The position numbers were made by a program, and so were the translations under genes. From Haematococcus lacustris (lineage: Eukaryota; Chlorophyta; Chlorophyceae; Chlamydomonadales; Haematococcaceae), in assembly GCA_030144725.1 (NCBI GenBank), contig JASKMD010000015.1, positions 1,062,481 to 1,126,480 of the forward strand: DNA of 64,000 nt, in the 5' to 3' direction. Under the pieces are notes generated by a model that saw nothing but the letters and a program-made list of their open reading frames with translations, made no database searches and was not told the origin of the DNA. The stretch's first letter is position 1; the number at the start of each line of letters is the position of its first letter. This document shows positions 10,457 to 21,032 of the stretch, one piece after another.

Positions 10457-10891
10457 TCAGGCGTTCCCAACATGGGGTTGGTAATCTTCATGCAACTGCA
10501 GCCCATATACTCAATCATTTCATGTAACGTTTGCTGCGTCTGCTGCAATGTGATAATGCGCGTTGAACGTAAGACTGGAATCGTAAACGGAGTCTTTCGA
10601 TGCGGGCAGCCACATGTGACCCCGGATGTGTCCCAATCACAGACCGTTGTTAGCTACACTGGTAAGCTACGTCCTTGGCTATCCGTTGGCGATGCACGAC
10701 ATGTCGGTGGCGCACACCATCGAAGTCCGGCAAACATGGCTGCGCGAGCTTCCTGATGGTGCAGGCCGCTTGGCGAGGATGTGAGGAACCCCTTAAGTGT
10801 TGACGGCAGCGCTACATCGCTATAATGGTGGGCGCCTGGCTTGCAAACCCCCCCACCCCTCAACATCTTTGCTGCATTTTGCCACCGCCGC
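10457..10891. mobile_element. Left end of a TCAGG-type TIR transposon (family X)
   Basis: The sequence TCAGGCGTTCCCAACATGG starts exactly where repeat copy C1 is interrupted after CCCTTAC. Copy C2 shows the uninterrupted site (CCCTTACCTAGC at about 21027). The same end motif, with ATGGGGTTGGTAATCTTCATGCAA following, occurs at 25067 and inverted at 24371. A matching inverted end (GTTGGGAACGCCTGA) lies at 19075-19089, so the element may span 10457-19089 with the Ty3 retrotransposon inside it. The 7 bases beyond 19089 do not repeat CCCTTAC, so this pairing is uncertain. Confidence 0.6.
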
Positions 10892-11118
10892 TGCAACGGT
10901 TTGCATGCATGCTTATCCATGCAGCCCGGCAGCGGTGGTCTTTTTACATGTCATGCACGGTTTAGATATCATCTGTTTTCTGCATGGAACCTTCTAGATA
11001 TGTGAGACGGTGTGAGCTACCCTGTTTTAAGCACAGAACAGTTGTTTATGGACATTCCGTGTAAGACGCAAGTGCGTGTCACCGCTCTCCCGGATTCCTG
11101 TGGCTTCTCCCCGTTACA
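10892..11118 (+). repeat. 5' LTR
   Basis: Starts TGCAACGG and ends CCGTTACA, a TG...CA terminus with an 8-base imperfect inverted repeat. No substitution was seen against the 3' LTR (16271-16497). Confidence 0.95.
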
Positions 11119-11121
11119 TTT

Positions 11122-11140
11122 TGGTGCCCTCAATCGGGAA
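11122..11140 (+). promoter_or_regulatory. Candidate primer-binding site
   Basis: TGGTGCCCTCAA and following bases begin three bases after the 5' LTR. A TGG start complements the CCA end of a tRNA used to prime minus-strand synthesis. The tRNA identity was not determined. Confidence 0.65.
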
Positions 11141-11173
11141 CAAACCGCCTTTACTACGGAGACTAGAGACTTG

Positions 11174-12094
11174 ATGGAGGAACTATCGCCCATTGCGTAT
11201 CAAGTCTCCGAGCTCATGCGCCAAGTCGGCGAGCTCACTCTTCTGACCGGCAGCCTGCGGCAGCAATTCGAGCACTTCGTCACAACGCAGCCCGTTGCTA
11301 CCCCCGCTTCTACACCTCTAGAACCTTCTGGACAATCCGCCCCTCCCGCCCCTCCCGCAGCCACCTCCGTTCCGCTGCCTTTTCGGCCCCCTCCACCACC
11401 GTCCTTCTGTGGGACCCCCAACGCGGATGCGGGTCAATGGCTGTGGCGCATCGACAACCATTTCGACCTTTTCGCCATGCCTGCCCAACAACGGCTGTTG
11501 GCTGTTGCTTCCTACCTCGACGGCGCTGCCCTCACCTGGTACCGCAGCCTGCTGTCCAGCCAGGCCCTCAGCTCTTGGGACAGTTTCAAAGCCAGTTTCA
11601 CGCGCCAGTTTACTCCTGTGAACCAGCAGCGGCATGCAAGGGATCAGCTGGCAGCCTGCCATCAGATCACATCAGCCCGGCAATACATCATGGAGTTCAG
11701 CAATCTTTGCCTCCTCATCTCTGACTTGTCTCCTGCTGAGAAACTGGATCGTTTCCTTAGGGGTCTCAAGCCGGCTGTGAGGCGGGAGCTGGAGCTGAGG
11801 GAGCCTACCTCCTTTGAGGAGGCTGCCGCCATGGCTGACCGCGTTGATGCTATCACCTTTGGCAGCCGCCCACGCCTGCTCAAGCTCCCCGAACCTGAAC
11901 CAGTGGCTGCCATGGAGCTTGATGCCCTGCAGGTCAGCAAGGGCCCCCGTTTATCAGCGGCTGAGCGCCAACAACTGCGTGACTTGGGAGCTTGCTTCTA
12001 TTGCCGCAAGCCTGGCCACCTAATGAAGGACTGTCCCAACAAGCCACCACGCCCAAAAGACGTTGGGGGCGTGCGGGAGGCAGCCCGCCGCTGA
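11174..12094 (+). CDS. gag: Gag polyprotein of the Ty3 element (306 aa)
   Basis: Structural protein forming the cytoplasmic particle that packages the element RNA. ATG 11174 ([11 protein letters not shown]) is the first ATG in this frame after the primer-binding site; the frame is open upstream into the LTR. Residues about 10-30 look coiled-coil, followed by a Pro/Ala linker. The retrotransposon-gag domain follows (about 85-235, with [19 protein letters not shown] and FTPVN). A CCHC zinc knuckle [14 protein letters not shown] lies near residues 276-289. The stop at 12092-12094 lies downstream of the frameshift site, so gag ends alone or is extended into pol by -1 shifting. Confidence 0.92.
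   Translation: MEELSPIAYQVSELMRQVGELTLLTGSLRQQFEHFVTTQPVATPASTPLEPSGQSAPPAPPAATSVPLPFRPPPPPSFCGTPNADAGQWLWRIDNHFDLFAMPAQQRLLAVASYLDGAALTWYRSLLSSQALSSWDSFKASFTRQFTPVNQQRHARDQLAACHQITSARQYIMEFSNLCLLISDLSPAEKLDRFLRGLKPAVRRELELREPTSFEEAAAMADRVDAITFGSRPRLLKLPEPEPVAAMELDALQVSKGPRLSAAERQQLRDLGACFYCRKPGHLMKDCPNKPPRPKDVGGVREAARR
12052..12058 (+). promoter_or_regulatory. -1 ribosomal frameshift slippery heptamer CCCAAAA
   Basis: In the gag frame the bases read C CCA AAA, an exact X XXY YYZ heptamer. It lies inside the 103-base region where the gag and pol frames overlap, and a -1 slip here places ribosomes in the pol frame (AGA CGT...). GC-rich sequence just downstream (GTTGGGGGCGTGCGGGAGGC) could supply a stimulatory structure. 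Confidence 0.8.
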
Positions 12095-15000
12095 GCCCAC
12101 CATCCCTTCTGCCACCCTCTTCCTTAATTCCTCGCTTTGAACTGGCTCCTCGTGTTCCCTACCACCTACCTCAACTCCCCACTCCTCTTCCTCGGGCTCC
12201 TCCTCCTCGGCCTTTTCCCCCTCCTCCTCGGCCTCTTCTCCGTGCCCCCTACTGGCTACCCACACTCCCTCTTCCTCCTACACCACAACCCTCTCTTCCC
12301 TCTCCACGTTTCCGTGCCCCGCTCTTCTGCCTTACTGCGCCCTGCCAGGCCCGCGGTGCTAACTGCCCTCCATGCAGCCCCCTTCCTAAGCAGTCAGCTC
12401 AGCCCCTGGGCAGCTCCAAGTCTCCGGGACAGCCTACTCTGGATGTAGAGTCCTCCCCATGCCCATCCGCACCTGTGTGCAGTGGTACTCCGCGTCACTC
12501 CTCGTCGCCTAGCCTGCCAGAGCCCCTAGTCATGTCGTCGCTCTCCGTGGACTCCAAGCCTTTCATCCTCCATGGTACCTTCTCTGGACACCGTGCTCGT
12601 TTCCTGCTAGACAGTGGTGCCACGGGCAACATTGTCAGCAGCCGCTTCTTGCAGCAAGCCGGCCTGCGCATGGCGGGCAAGGCTGCTCCTGGCCGTCTGC
12701 TCCTTCCTGGGCCCTCCCCTTCCTACCTTCCCACCTACGAGCTTTCCCACTGCACGGTACACCTCTCTACCTACCATGATCGGGTGCCCTTCGTTATGGC
12801 TGATATCAGCAATGCCGACTACGATGTGGTGTTGGGCAAGCCATGGCTCACAGCAAAGAATCCTGATATCGACTGGCCTCTTGAGCGCATCACTCTCCGC
12901 CATGCCGGGGCCGTACACACCCTAGCTGCTCCACCTTCTCCTGCCCCCAACCCCTCAGCCTCCCAGCTGTTGTCACCTGCGCGCTTCCGCAAAGCCGCCC
13001 GCAAGGACGCCGTATTCGTGGCAGTTCTCACGGACTCAAGTCCTCCCCTTTCACCCTCTCCAGCTGTGCCCTCCTCCCACACTTCAACCTCAACCTCCCC
13101 GCCACCTGATCAACCACAGTGGCCCCCTTCTCTTCCCCCAAGCGCTACCGCCCTACTATCTGAGCACATCGAGGTCTTTCCCAAGGAGCTTCCATCCGTA
13201 CATGATCTACCACATCGCTCTGTTGATCATGTGATCCAGCTGGAGTCTGGCACCCCTCCCAACCGCCCTGTCTATCGCATGTCTCAAGAGGAGCTAGACG
13301 AGCTCAAGCGGCAGCTGGACGAACTCCTAGCCAAGGGCTACATCAGGCCATCCACGTCACCATTTGGCTCTGCAGTCCTCTTTGTGCGCAAGAAAGACGG
13401 GAGCCTGCGCTTGTGCGTAGACTACCGGGCCCTAAACCAGCTGACCATCAAGAACCGCTATCCCCTTCCCCGCATTGACGACCTCCTGGACCAGCTGGCT
13501 GGTGCTAGAGTCTTTTCCAAGATTGACCTCAAGTCTGGGTACCATCAGATCCGAGTGGCCGAGGCTGACATCCACAAGACAGCATTCCGTACCCGCTACG
13601 GCCACTATGAATACACCGTCATGCCATTTGGCCTGTGCAACGCTCCCGCCACCTTTCAACGCCTCATGAATGACATCTTCCGCCCACACTTGGATCAGTT
13701 TGTACTAGTCTACCTGGACGACATTCTCATTTACTCCCGGTCTGAGGCTGAGCACCTGGAGCACCTCCGCACCGTTCTAGGCCTCCTTCGCCAACACCAG
13801 CTATATGCCAACCTCTCCAAGTGCGCCTTCTTCCTTCCCTCTATGGACTTCCTGGGTCACATCATCTCGGCTGCGGGCATTCACCCTGACCCAGCTAAGA
13901 TTAGTGCCATGGTTCAATGGCCGGTACCCCGCAATCTCAACGACCTCCGCTCCTTCCTCGGCAGTGCCAATTACTATCGTCGCCTCATCCACCACCATGC
14001 CCACCTCATCCTTCCCCTCACCAACCTCCTCAAGGCCGAGACACCATGGTCATGGGGCCCAGAACAACAAGAGGCTTTTGAGCGTGTCAAAGCTGCTCTA
14101 GCCAGCAACCCCGTGGTGCGCCCCCCAGACTTCTCCCGGCCTTTTACCGTGAAGACGGATGCGTCGTTGTATGCCATTGGAGCAGTGCTATCACAACGGG
14201 ACTACAATGGCGCCGAGTACGTTGTGGCATATGAGTCACGCAAGCTTCAGCCCGCGGAGATCAACTACCCTACCCACGATCGCGAGCTACTCGCTGTGGT
14301 GCATGCCCTTACTCTTTGGCGTCACTACCTTCTGGGTCGGCCTTTCACCATTGAGACGGACAACTGCCCGATCACTCACATCATGACCCAACCGCATCTC
14401 AGCGCTCGACAACTTCGATGGACCCAACTGCTGGCCCCTTACTCCTTTACTCTGGTGCACAAGGCTGGCAAGACACACATTGTGCCAGATGCGCTCTCCC
14501 GACGGCCTGACTACCAGTTATCAGCCCTCTCCGTTGCCACCCCGGACTCTGCCTTCTTCGCTACCTATGACCACCATGCCCCACAAGACGCCGCCTATCA
14601 AGCAGCTTTCTCTCATACTCTTTCCCACAACCCCTCTGGCCCCTCCTCTTGGCACCTACGAGTCATAGATGGGCGCTTATATACAGCTTCTGAGCCCCCC
14701 CGCCTCTACGTCCCAGCCTCACCTCTCCGCTCCCAGTTGCTCCATGAGGCGCATGATGCAGTCACCTCGGCTCATCTAGGCCGTGCCAAAACCCTGGAAC
14801 GCTTGCAGCGACACTTCTATTGGCCCCAAATGGAGCAGACAGTGCGCGAATATGTGAGGACCTGCGACCAGTGCCAACGGAACAAGGCCACCAACCAAGT
14901 TCCTCCTGGGCTGCTTCAACCTCTCCCCATTCCCAACCGCAACTGGCAACATGTCAGTATGGATTTCATCGGCCCCCTTCCTCCTACTTCTCACGGCTAC

Positions 15001-16269
15001 GACATGGTCGTTACAGTTGTGGACAAGTTAAGCAAGATGTTACACCTCATCCCTACCACTGCCACTGCCACCGCCCCTGACATCGCCAAGCTTTTCTTCG
15101 ACCATGTTTTCAAGCACCATGGGCTACCTGAGGCAATTGTCTCTGACAGAGATCCAAAGTTTACTTCGGACTTCTGGACATCCCTCTTTCACCTCACCGG
15201 CACTCGCCTACTCATGTCCTCTGCCTACCATCCCCAAACAGACGGGCAATCAGAGCGCGCCAACCGGACAGTGGAGGATATGCTACGACCATACCTCAAC
15301 CACCACAAGACAGATTGGGACCAACATCTAGCCGCTGTGGAGTTTGCATACAATAGCTCCACCCATGTTGGCACAGGCTTCTCCCCTTTCTACCTCAATT
15401 ACGGCCATCACCCCCGCACACCTGAGGCTTTGTTGCAGCCCCCCTCCACTCTTGTTCCCAGCCCCGCTGCTGACGCCTTTGTCACCACCATGCGCTCCAA
15501 CATCGACATAGCCAAGGCAGCCCTGCAGCGTGCGGTTGACAAGCAAAAGCAACAGGCGGATAAGCACCGCCGTCATCTTGAGTTCAATGTGGGTGATAAG
15601 GTGCTCCTCTCTACTGCCACCCTTAACCTCAAGACGCCTAGTAACAGCGCCAAGCTACAACCCCGCTATGTTGGCCCCTTCAAGGTTCTGACCAAGATAT
15701 CACCTGTGGCTTACAAGCTGGACCTACCCACCACGATGAGGATCACACCCACCTTCCACATCTCCAAGCTGCGGCCGTACCTTACCACCAGCTCCTTTCC
15801 CGACCGCCATGTTGACCTGCAACCACTACCCCAATTGGAGGACGGTGAGGAGTACTTCACCATTGAAACCATCTTGGGCCGACGCTGGAACGACTCCCAG
15901 CATGCTTTTCAATACCTTGTGAAGTGGAAGGGCTACGACGACTCCTTCAACTCGTGGGAATGGGGCCCAGCACTGGCCGAACAAGAGGACGTGGCTGCGA
16001 TGATCAGAGAATACACGGCTCGCCACCACGTACCTCCAGACAAGCCGGTAGACGACGATCCTGCATGCCAGATTTGCGCAAGCCGCGCTAGCCACCCTCC
16101 CATGTTACTTTGCGACAAGTGTGACCAAGGTTATCACATCACCTGCCTCACTCCACCTTTACGCAGTGTTCCTAAAGGAGCATGGCTATGTCATGAGTGC
16201 AGGCGGAACAGTGTACGGAGGTCACGACGGTTAAATGTTTCGGGGCGCAACATTTCAGGGAGGGGGTGA
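12052..16269 (+). CDS. pol: Pol polyprotein: protease, RT, RNase H, integrase, chromodomain, PHD finger
   Basis: Expressed by -1 frameshift from gag; the open frame itself begins at 11992. After a Pro-rich linker comes the aspartic protease (LLDSGATGN near 12600). The reverse transcriptase follows ([22 protein letters not shown], catalytic YLDD near 13715). RNase H is next ([11 protein letters not shown] near 14150), then the integrase His2Cys2 zinc region (HEAHDAV... to CDQCQRN, about 14740-14880) and its DD(35)E core ([22 protein letters not shown]). A chromodomain with [16 protein letters not shown] is at about 15850-16010. The final 60 residues add a C4-H-C3 PHD finger ([24 protein letters not shown]; about 16063-16200). 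The TGA at 16267 overlaps the polypurine tract. PHD fingers usually bind histone H3 tails, so this may guide integration together with the chromodomain. Confidence 0.95.
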   Translation, partial: PKRRWGRAGGSPPLSPPSLLPPSSLIPRFELAPRVPYHLPQLPTPLPRAPPPRPFPPPPRPLLRAPYWLPTLPLPPTPQPSLPSPRFRAPLFCLTAPCQARGANCPPCSPLPKQSAQPLGSSKSPGQPTLDVESSPCPSAPVCSGTPRHSSSPSLPEPLVMSSLSVDSKPFILHGTFSGHRARFLLDSGATGNIVSSRFLQQAGLRMAGKAAPGRLLLPGPSPSYLPTYELSHCTVHLSTYHDRVPFVMADISNADYDVVLGKPWLTAKNPDIDWPLERITLRHAGAVHTLAAPPSPAPNPSASQLLSPARFRKAARKDAVFVAVLTDSSPPLSPSPAVPSSHTSTSTSPPPDQPQWPPSLPPSATALLSEHIEVFPKELPSVHDLPHRSVDHVIQLESGTPPNRPVYRMSQEELDELKRQLDELLAKGYIRPSTSPFGSAVLFVRKKDGSLRLCVDYRALNQLTIKNRYPLPRIDDLLDQLAGARVFSKIDLKSGYHQIRVAEADIHKTAFRTRYGHYEYTVMPFGLCNAPATFQRLMNDIFRPHLDQFVLVYLDDILIYSRSEAEHLEHLRTVLGLLRQHQLYANLSKCAFFLPSMDFLGHIISAAGIHPDPAKISAMVQWPVPRNLNDLRSFLGSANYYRRLIHHHAHLILPLTNLLKAETPWSWGPEQQEAFERVKAALASNPVVRPPDFSRPFTVKTDASLYAIGAVLSQRDYNGAEYVVAYESRKLQPAEINYPTHDRELLAVVHALTLWRHYLLGRPFTIETDNCPITHIMTQPHLSARQLRWTQLLAPYSFTLVHKAGKTHIVPDALSRRPDYQLSALSVATPDSAFFATYDHHAPQDAAYQAAFSHTLSHNPSGPSSWHLRVIDGRLYTASEPPRLYVPASPLRSQLLHEAHDAVTSAHLGRAKTLERLQRHFYWPQMEQTVREYVRTCDQCQRNKATNQVPPGLLQPLPIPNRNWQHVSMDFIGPLPPTSHGYDMVVTVVDKLSKMLHLIPTTATATAPDIAKLFFDHVFKHHGLPEAIVSDRDPKFTSDFWTSLFHLTGTRLLMSSAYHPQTDGQSERANRTVEDMLRPYLNHHKTDWDQHLAAVEFAYNSSTHVGTGFSPFYLNYGHHPRTPEALLQPPSTLVPSPAADAFVTTMRSNIDIAKAALQRAVDKQKQQADKHRRHLEFNVGDKVLLSTATLNLKTPSNSAKLQPRYVGPFKVLTKISPVAYKLDLPTTMRITPTFHISKLRPYLTTSSFPDRHVDLQPLPQLEDGEEYFTIETILGRRWNDSQHAFQYLVKWKGYDDSFNSWEWGPALAEQEDVAAMIREYTARHHVPPDKPVDDDPACQICASRASHPPMLLCDKCDQGYHITCLTPPLRSVPKGAWLCHECRRNSVRRSRRLNVSGRNISGRG

Positions 16270-16270
16270 A
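16257..16270 (+). promoter_or_regulatory. Polypurine tract
   Basis: A purine run AGGGAGGGGGTGAA ends directly at the 3' LTR, the expected place for plus-strand priming. It contains the pol stop codon. Confidence 0.8.
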
Positions 16271-16497
16271 TGCAACGGTTTGCATGCATGCTTATCCATG
16301 CAGCCCGGCAGCGGTGGTCTTTTTACATGTCATGCACGGTTTAGATATCATCTGTTTTCTGCATGGAACCTTCTAGATATGTGAGACGGTGTGAGCTACC
16401 CTGTTTTAAGCACAGAACAGTTGTTTATGGACATTCCGTGTAAGACGCAAGTGCGTGTCACCGCTCTCCCGGATTCCTGTGGCTTCTCCCCGTTACA
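16271..16497 (+). repeat. 3' LTR
   Basis: Same length (227) and, by eye, the same sequence as the 5' LTR, followed by the target duplication GCCGC. Confidence 0.95.
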
Positions 16498-16910
16498 GCC
16501 GCTGAGCTCCAGCCAAACTCCCTACACTTTTGTCCAAGATGACTCTTACGTGCATCACCAGAACAAAGAAACATAGTTATTGGATTTACGCACGATGATT
16601 AAGACCACTTCAAAGGCACATCAATTGTTGGCTGCAGGTGTATGATGAGTTAACACCCCCTTCCACCACCCCCTTCCAGTCCACCTAGCCCTACTCCCCG
16701 CCCATCCCCGCCCATACCAGCTCTCCAGCCCTCCCCTCCTCCCACCCACTCCCACTCTCTCCCACCCCCTGCAAGCCATGGGCAAGAGGCCGAGCAAAGC
16801 TCTCCGTGCCCATCTGAAGGCGTTAAATAGCTTCTACCCAGGCAGGCCACCGCCACTGCCCTAGTGGTATGAAGGCTGCGGTGGGCGGGGCACAGGCTAA
16901 GGTGCAGCGG
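16498..16910. other. Interval without a supported gene
   Basis: Sequence between the 3' LTR and the transposase relic. It has a CCCCTCCCAC-rich stretch at 16660-16770 and no convincing coding frame. It is presumably the body of the transposon into which Ty3 inserted. Confidence 0.5.
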
Positions 16911-16914
16911 CTGC

Positions 16915-18928
16915 GGGATGTGGAGCAGTCCCTAGTGGGCATTATAGTTTGGCTATCATCCCCTTGCCTATTGGCACGGCAGAAGCTCATGTCCAGGTCA
17001 TAATGCAGGAGCTGCTCCTCCACGGCCTCGACACTGCCTGCATCGCCAGCATCACAGCAGACAGTGCAGCTGCGAACATGGGTGAATATGGTGGTGTTGT
17101 CACCCGCATGAGCAAGCTCCTGCAGAGCAAGGGGCAGGCTGGTTGCATTCGGGCGCAACCCTGCTATAGCCACGGCATACACAACACCCTGCTGGCTGGG
17201 CTAGCTGCATTGGGTGGTGACATCCGCCCAGCCATTGAAACCATTGCCAGTTTGCTGGCCCAGTATTGGGTGCCGCTCGGCATGGGAGCATGGGGCGCCA
17301 AGCCCCAAGTGCCGTGTGACACCCTCTGGGCCAGCTACATCAGCTCAACGGTGTCCATGCTGCGCGTCTGGGCGCATGCGAGAGATGCCGTGTCACAGCT
17401 GCTTGAGCAGCAGAAGGGTCGGTCTCCACCATGCTGCTGCTCCACCATGCTCCACCATGCTGCTGCTCCGGCTCAGCGTGGTGGCAGTTGTTGGGGAGAG
17501 CTTCTTGGTGCCCGAACTCATGTGGGCCAGCAAGGATGACGGCCTGCACGCTTTTGAGCTCTACCGCCACACCCAGGATGTGCTAGCTCGTCTTGAGACT
17601 TGGGACACATTGCCCCTTCTGGCATGTCTGCATAGCCAGCAGATCAGCGCGAGCAGCAGAAGCAGCAGCTTGCGACCTATTTGCAGATGCACTGTGGTGC
17701 TATGTGGACCTACTACCTGCATCATGTGCAGGCTCAAATGGCCTTGCCCCACCTCGTTGCTGCTCTCGGCAGCTCAGACCCAGCTACGCGCATGGAAGTG
17801 GCGGTTGATGTGGTGTATCATGCCGAGCTACGGCTGCCGCCGCCTGAGGATGGGCAGCAGCAGCAGCAGCAGCAGCAAGAGGACCCTCATGGCACTTGGC
17901 GTCAATATGCATCTGACATTTGTGCCATGGCTGTAAACGGCGACCCTGGCAGCCCCGCACTGCGCCTTCACCTTGAACAGTACTACCTTGCCAGCCCCAT
18001 CTCCAATGCCCCAGTGGAGTCCTTGTTGCAGCTGCTGAAGCATGGTGGTGGCAGGTACATGGAGCTGCCAGCTCTGCTGCAGTTGATGTCCCTGCACACA
18101 TGCAAGAAGGCCATGAAGACTGTGGATGTTCATGATTTGCAGCAGCGTATGGGTCAGCTCCGTGCTGAAGTGCGGCGTAAGGAGTATGCCGCAGCTGCAG
18201 CACAGCGATCAGCCAAGGCAGAGCGCCAGATCACAGATGCAGCGCACAAGGTCGGGAGGGTTGTGGTTAATGTGGGTGACCATGCGTGCCAAGAGCGGCT
18301 TGCAGCGGCCCATGCCCTTGCCTTGGGGGGGCATGATTTTAGCCACACAACTGTTGAGGAGGCAAAGAAGATGACAGGAAAGCAGCTTCAGACATAGCTC
18401 CAGTTCCACAAGCAGGAGGTACACACGAGCTGGAGGGTACCCAAGCTACAGAGCCACGTGTGCACCCACATCCGTGAAAAGCTTGCCGCAGCTATGGCCC
18501 CTCAGCAGCAACTGACACCTGCAGGCACCACCCCTGAGCTGGCTGTGCCTGCTGGTGCACCCCCTCAGCAGCAGCAACAGCTGGCAGCCGCAAGCACGTC
18601 ATGTAAGCGTGAGGCACCTGCAGCTAACAAGCCGAGGGCAGCAAAGCAAGGTGAGACAACACCATGTACTGCACCTAGCACCTTCTTTAAGCGTGGTAGA
18701 GCAGCCGGTAATGCACTAGCGCCAGCAGTAGCTCCAAAAGCTCATAGTGGTATCCAGCTGTCACGACTGCCGTCGTCGCGTCCACATGCCAAAAGCAAAA
18801 CATGTTTCGACTGCTGCTGCGCGTTGCAGGTGCCACTCACAACAGTGTGGCGAAGCGTGCTAGTGCGGTGCGCCTCGCATGGGGCGAAACCGCATGAATT
18901 CAAATATCGAACTTTGGGCAGGCACTGA
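16915..18928 (+). pseudogene. Degenerate hAT-like transposase
   Basis: A first frame (about 16949-17440) carries a segment like the RNase H-fold core of hAT-type transposases: SITADSAAANMGEYGGVV, then QPCYSHGIHNTLLAG, then CDTLWASYISSTVSMLRVW, where hAT proteins have D-N-A-x-N, C-x2-H-x-L-N and T-R-W-x-S. The frame shifts near 17450 (GESFLVPELMWASKDDG follows in another frame) and again near 17650. A third frame then runs from about 17660 to a single in-frame TAG at 18395, continuing open to 18926. That last frame contains SNAPVESLLQLLKHGGGRY, a basic helix and a Gln/Ala/Thr tail. At least two frameshifts and one stop make it inactive. Superfamily placement is by motif resemblance only. Confidence 0.5.
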
Positions 18929-18929
18929 G

Positions 18930-19856
18930 CACCGCTGAGAGCGAGATAGTTTTTGCTGCGTCTGCCATCTCGTAGCTATGAGTTTCCTCTGTTCAAAGCA
19001 CTGTTTACATATATTTTTGATTGAGTGGCTGCGGAGATACAGGCTTCGTATCACAGGGGGGTGGTTTACAGGTAGTTGGGAACGCCTGAACTAGAGATAG
19101 TAAATAGTGTAGACTAGTCGACTATTTCGTCACCAAATCAGCTCGTTTCAGTCGCAACGGGGCGTACATTAGCTCACCAGACACGTCGTGCTAGTCTTAA
19201 GAGCAGTCAGTATCAGTTGCTATTCTGTTGATCTGCCGGCCAAAGGATTGCCCACTTCCTTATCGACGAACTCCGATGGCTGCAGCTGCTGGCCCATCGG
19301 GCGGCGCGCAGCCAAAGAGGAAGCTGGGAGCATTAGAATTGCAGGCAAAGCTTCGAGATAGCATCTACAGCAAGCGCTTCTCATTTCAGGTCTATGAGTT
19401 TTAAGGACAAAGCGTTTGCAAAGCCGTTCGCGGCGATTGTGACCAGTCCTATAGCTGCGTGAACATGTCTACCACAAATGAACACAAGTGCAAGCCAAAG
19501 CGACAGCGTGCGGACACGACACCAGATGGACCAGCAGCAGCAGCAGCCGCAGAGCTGCCTTTCCAGCGAACCGCGAAGTGCTGGAATGGTACGGCGACTC
19601 AACACTCGACTTTGACTCTATATACTCGACTTTGACTCTATATAAATGTGCATATCAACTGCAGCAATGATGACAACGAGTCTTCCCGTTGAAACTGCTA
19701 ATAGCTCTGCAGTCGCCTAGGACAAGGTTTTTTTTGCATGGAGCGACTAGACTATCTCTATTCTAGTCAAAAATAGTACTATTTCGACTAGTACTATATC
19801 TAGTCTATTTATAGTCTATTTTACGAACCTTAAATATGAGAAACCTTAAACCTTAA
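18930..19856. other. AT-rich transposon-derived interval
   Basis: At 19075-19089 lies GTTGGGAACGCCTGA, an inverted copy of the family X end at 10457. From 19091 to about 19135 (CTAGAGATAGTAAATAG...) and again at 19745-19825 are TAGTCTATTT/ACTAGT-rich stretches, partly complementary, that may be ends of another small element. Between them are short frames starting MAAAAGPSGGAQPKRKLG (19276) and MSTTNEHKCKPKRQR (19466) that could be exons of a transposase gene, but neither is long enough to assign. Confidence 0.4.
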
Positions 19857-21032
19857 ATTGAGAAGCGACTACTTGGGAGACCTCGCAAGTTGTCTAAGTT
19901 TGGACCCGGGGAAGGTCGAGGGAGGTGGGCACGGCTGGGGCAAAGGCTGGGCTCACCAGACAGGCAAGGGTGGCGACTAGGCTGGCAAACATGTCGAGGG
20001 GGGAGGCGGCCGGTCATACACGGGCAGCCGGCCAAGGCGGGGTGCTTGCTTTGGCCAAGGCAGCAGCATGGGTGGCTGCAGGAGCACGCAAGTTTGAATG
20101 CTCCGAGGCAGATGATGAGATATGCCGCCACTGCCAGCAGCGGCAGGAGGACCGCGACTTTATGAGCGAGGTCCAGTGCCCAATGTGACGTGGCCAGGTG
20201 ATAAGGCCACTAGAAAAGAGGCCACGACAATTGACTAGGTTGATCACATGATTTTGATGTGAGATTGATGGGTTGGGAGGCTTAAGTATTTCTATGCACG
20301 AAGACGTTCTCGAATTTGACTTTAGACGTACTTTGGCCATCGGGGAATTTGAAACAATGAAAACTTTGGCTCGGGAATAATATTTAAACTATAGTTTCCG
20401 AGGCCGGGAATCGATCGGGAATCGATCCGGAGAGTACGGTAGCGCAAATATTTTTGTTCACGTATTGTAGGAGTGAAATGAGCAGCGATACAATTTCATG
20501 CGATTTAAATGGTTCGTACACGAAAAGAAGGTACAACACAGACCCGCTATTCCGTGAACGCATGACTGCGAGTATGCGAAACTATTATGACAAGGTCAAA
20601 GGGCCTGTTCCCAAGTTTTATTTTTCTCATTTGCTCGGATTCTCTGCGGTTGGGGCAGTTGAGAGTAACCGCCTCCGCTCGCCCGGCCTGCGTCTGCCTG
20701 CCTGCACCTGCCTGCCTGGCTGAAAGCAGCGAGGACAGTACCTACCCGCACCTCCAGCAGCGAAGACGCACAGCAGAGTGCTTGCTGGTTTCTTGCTGGT
20801 TTGCTGGTCTTGCCGCATTGCTTTGCCCGCTTTTGCGGAGAATGCTAGTCCATCTAGCTGTCTGACTTGCGAGTCTGACTTGCAGCCTGACTTGCACGAT
20901 TGCATTTTTCGCAGCTCGCATTTTGCGTACCAGCATCACCCCCGCCACCACCCCCGCAGTCTGACTTGTACAGGTGTGAATCGTATGATCAGACCGTATG
21001 GGGTGAGCCTTACCAACCATGTATGCATAGCA
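19857..21032. repeat. 1.2-kb dispersed repeat C, copy 2
   Basis: Same content as 9260-10456, starting at the shared ATTGAGAAGCGACTAC and running through CCCTTAC. It carries only the right half of the 25-bp-TIR element; the left half and MITE are absent. It shows the empty site for the family X insertion that interrupts copy 1. Confidence 0.92.

Larger units (their letters stand above)
10892..16497 (+). mobile_element. Complete Ty3/gypsy chromovirus LTR retrotransposon, 5606 bp
   Basis: Two 227-bp LTRs that I read as identical bound the element. The 5-bp target duplication GCCGC occurs at 10887-10891 and 16498-16502. Domain order is gag, zinc knuckle, protease, reverse transcriptase, RNase H, integrase, chromodomain, then a PHD finger. 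Protease-RT-RNase H-integrase order identifies Ty3/gypsy (Metaviridae), and the chromodomain places it in the chromovirus branch. Both reading frames are open throughout. Identical LTRs and open frames indicate recent insertion and possible competence. It sits inside an older DNA transposon (family X) that itself interrupted repeat C. Confidence 0.97.

Noticed and set aside
10457..19089. One intact family X element containing Ty3 and the transposase
   Set aside because: The ends match, but the 7 bases beyond 19089 (ACTAGAG) do not repeat CCCTTAC, so only the left end is accepted as a proven insertion boundary.
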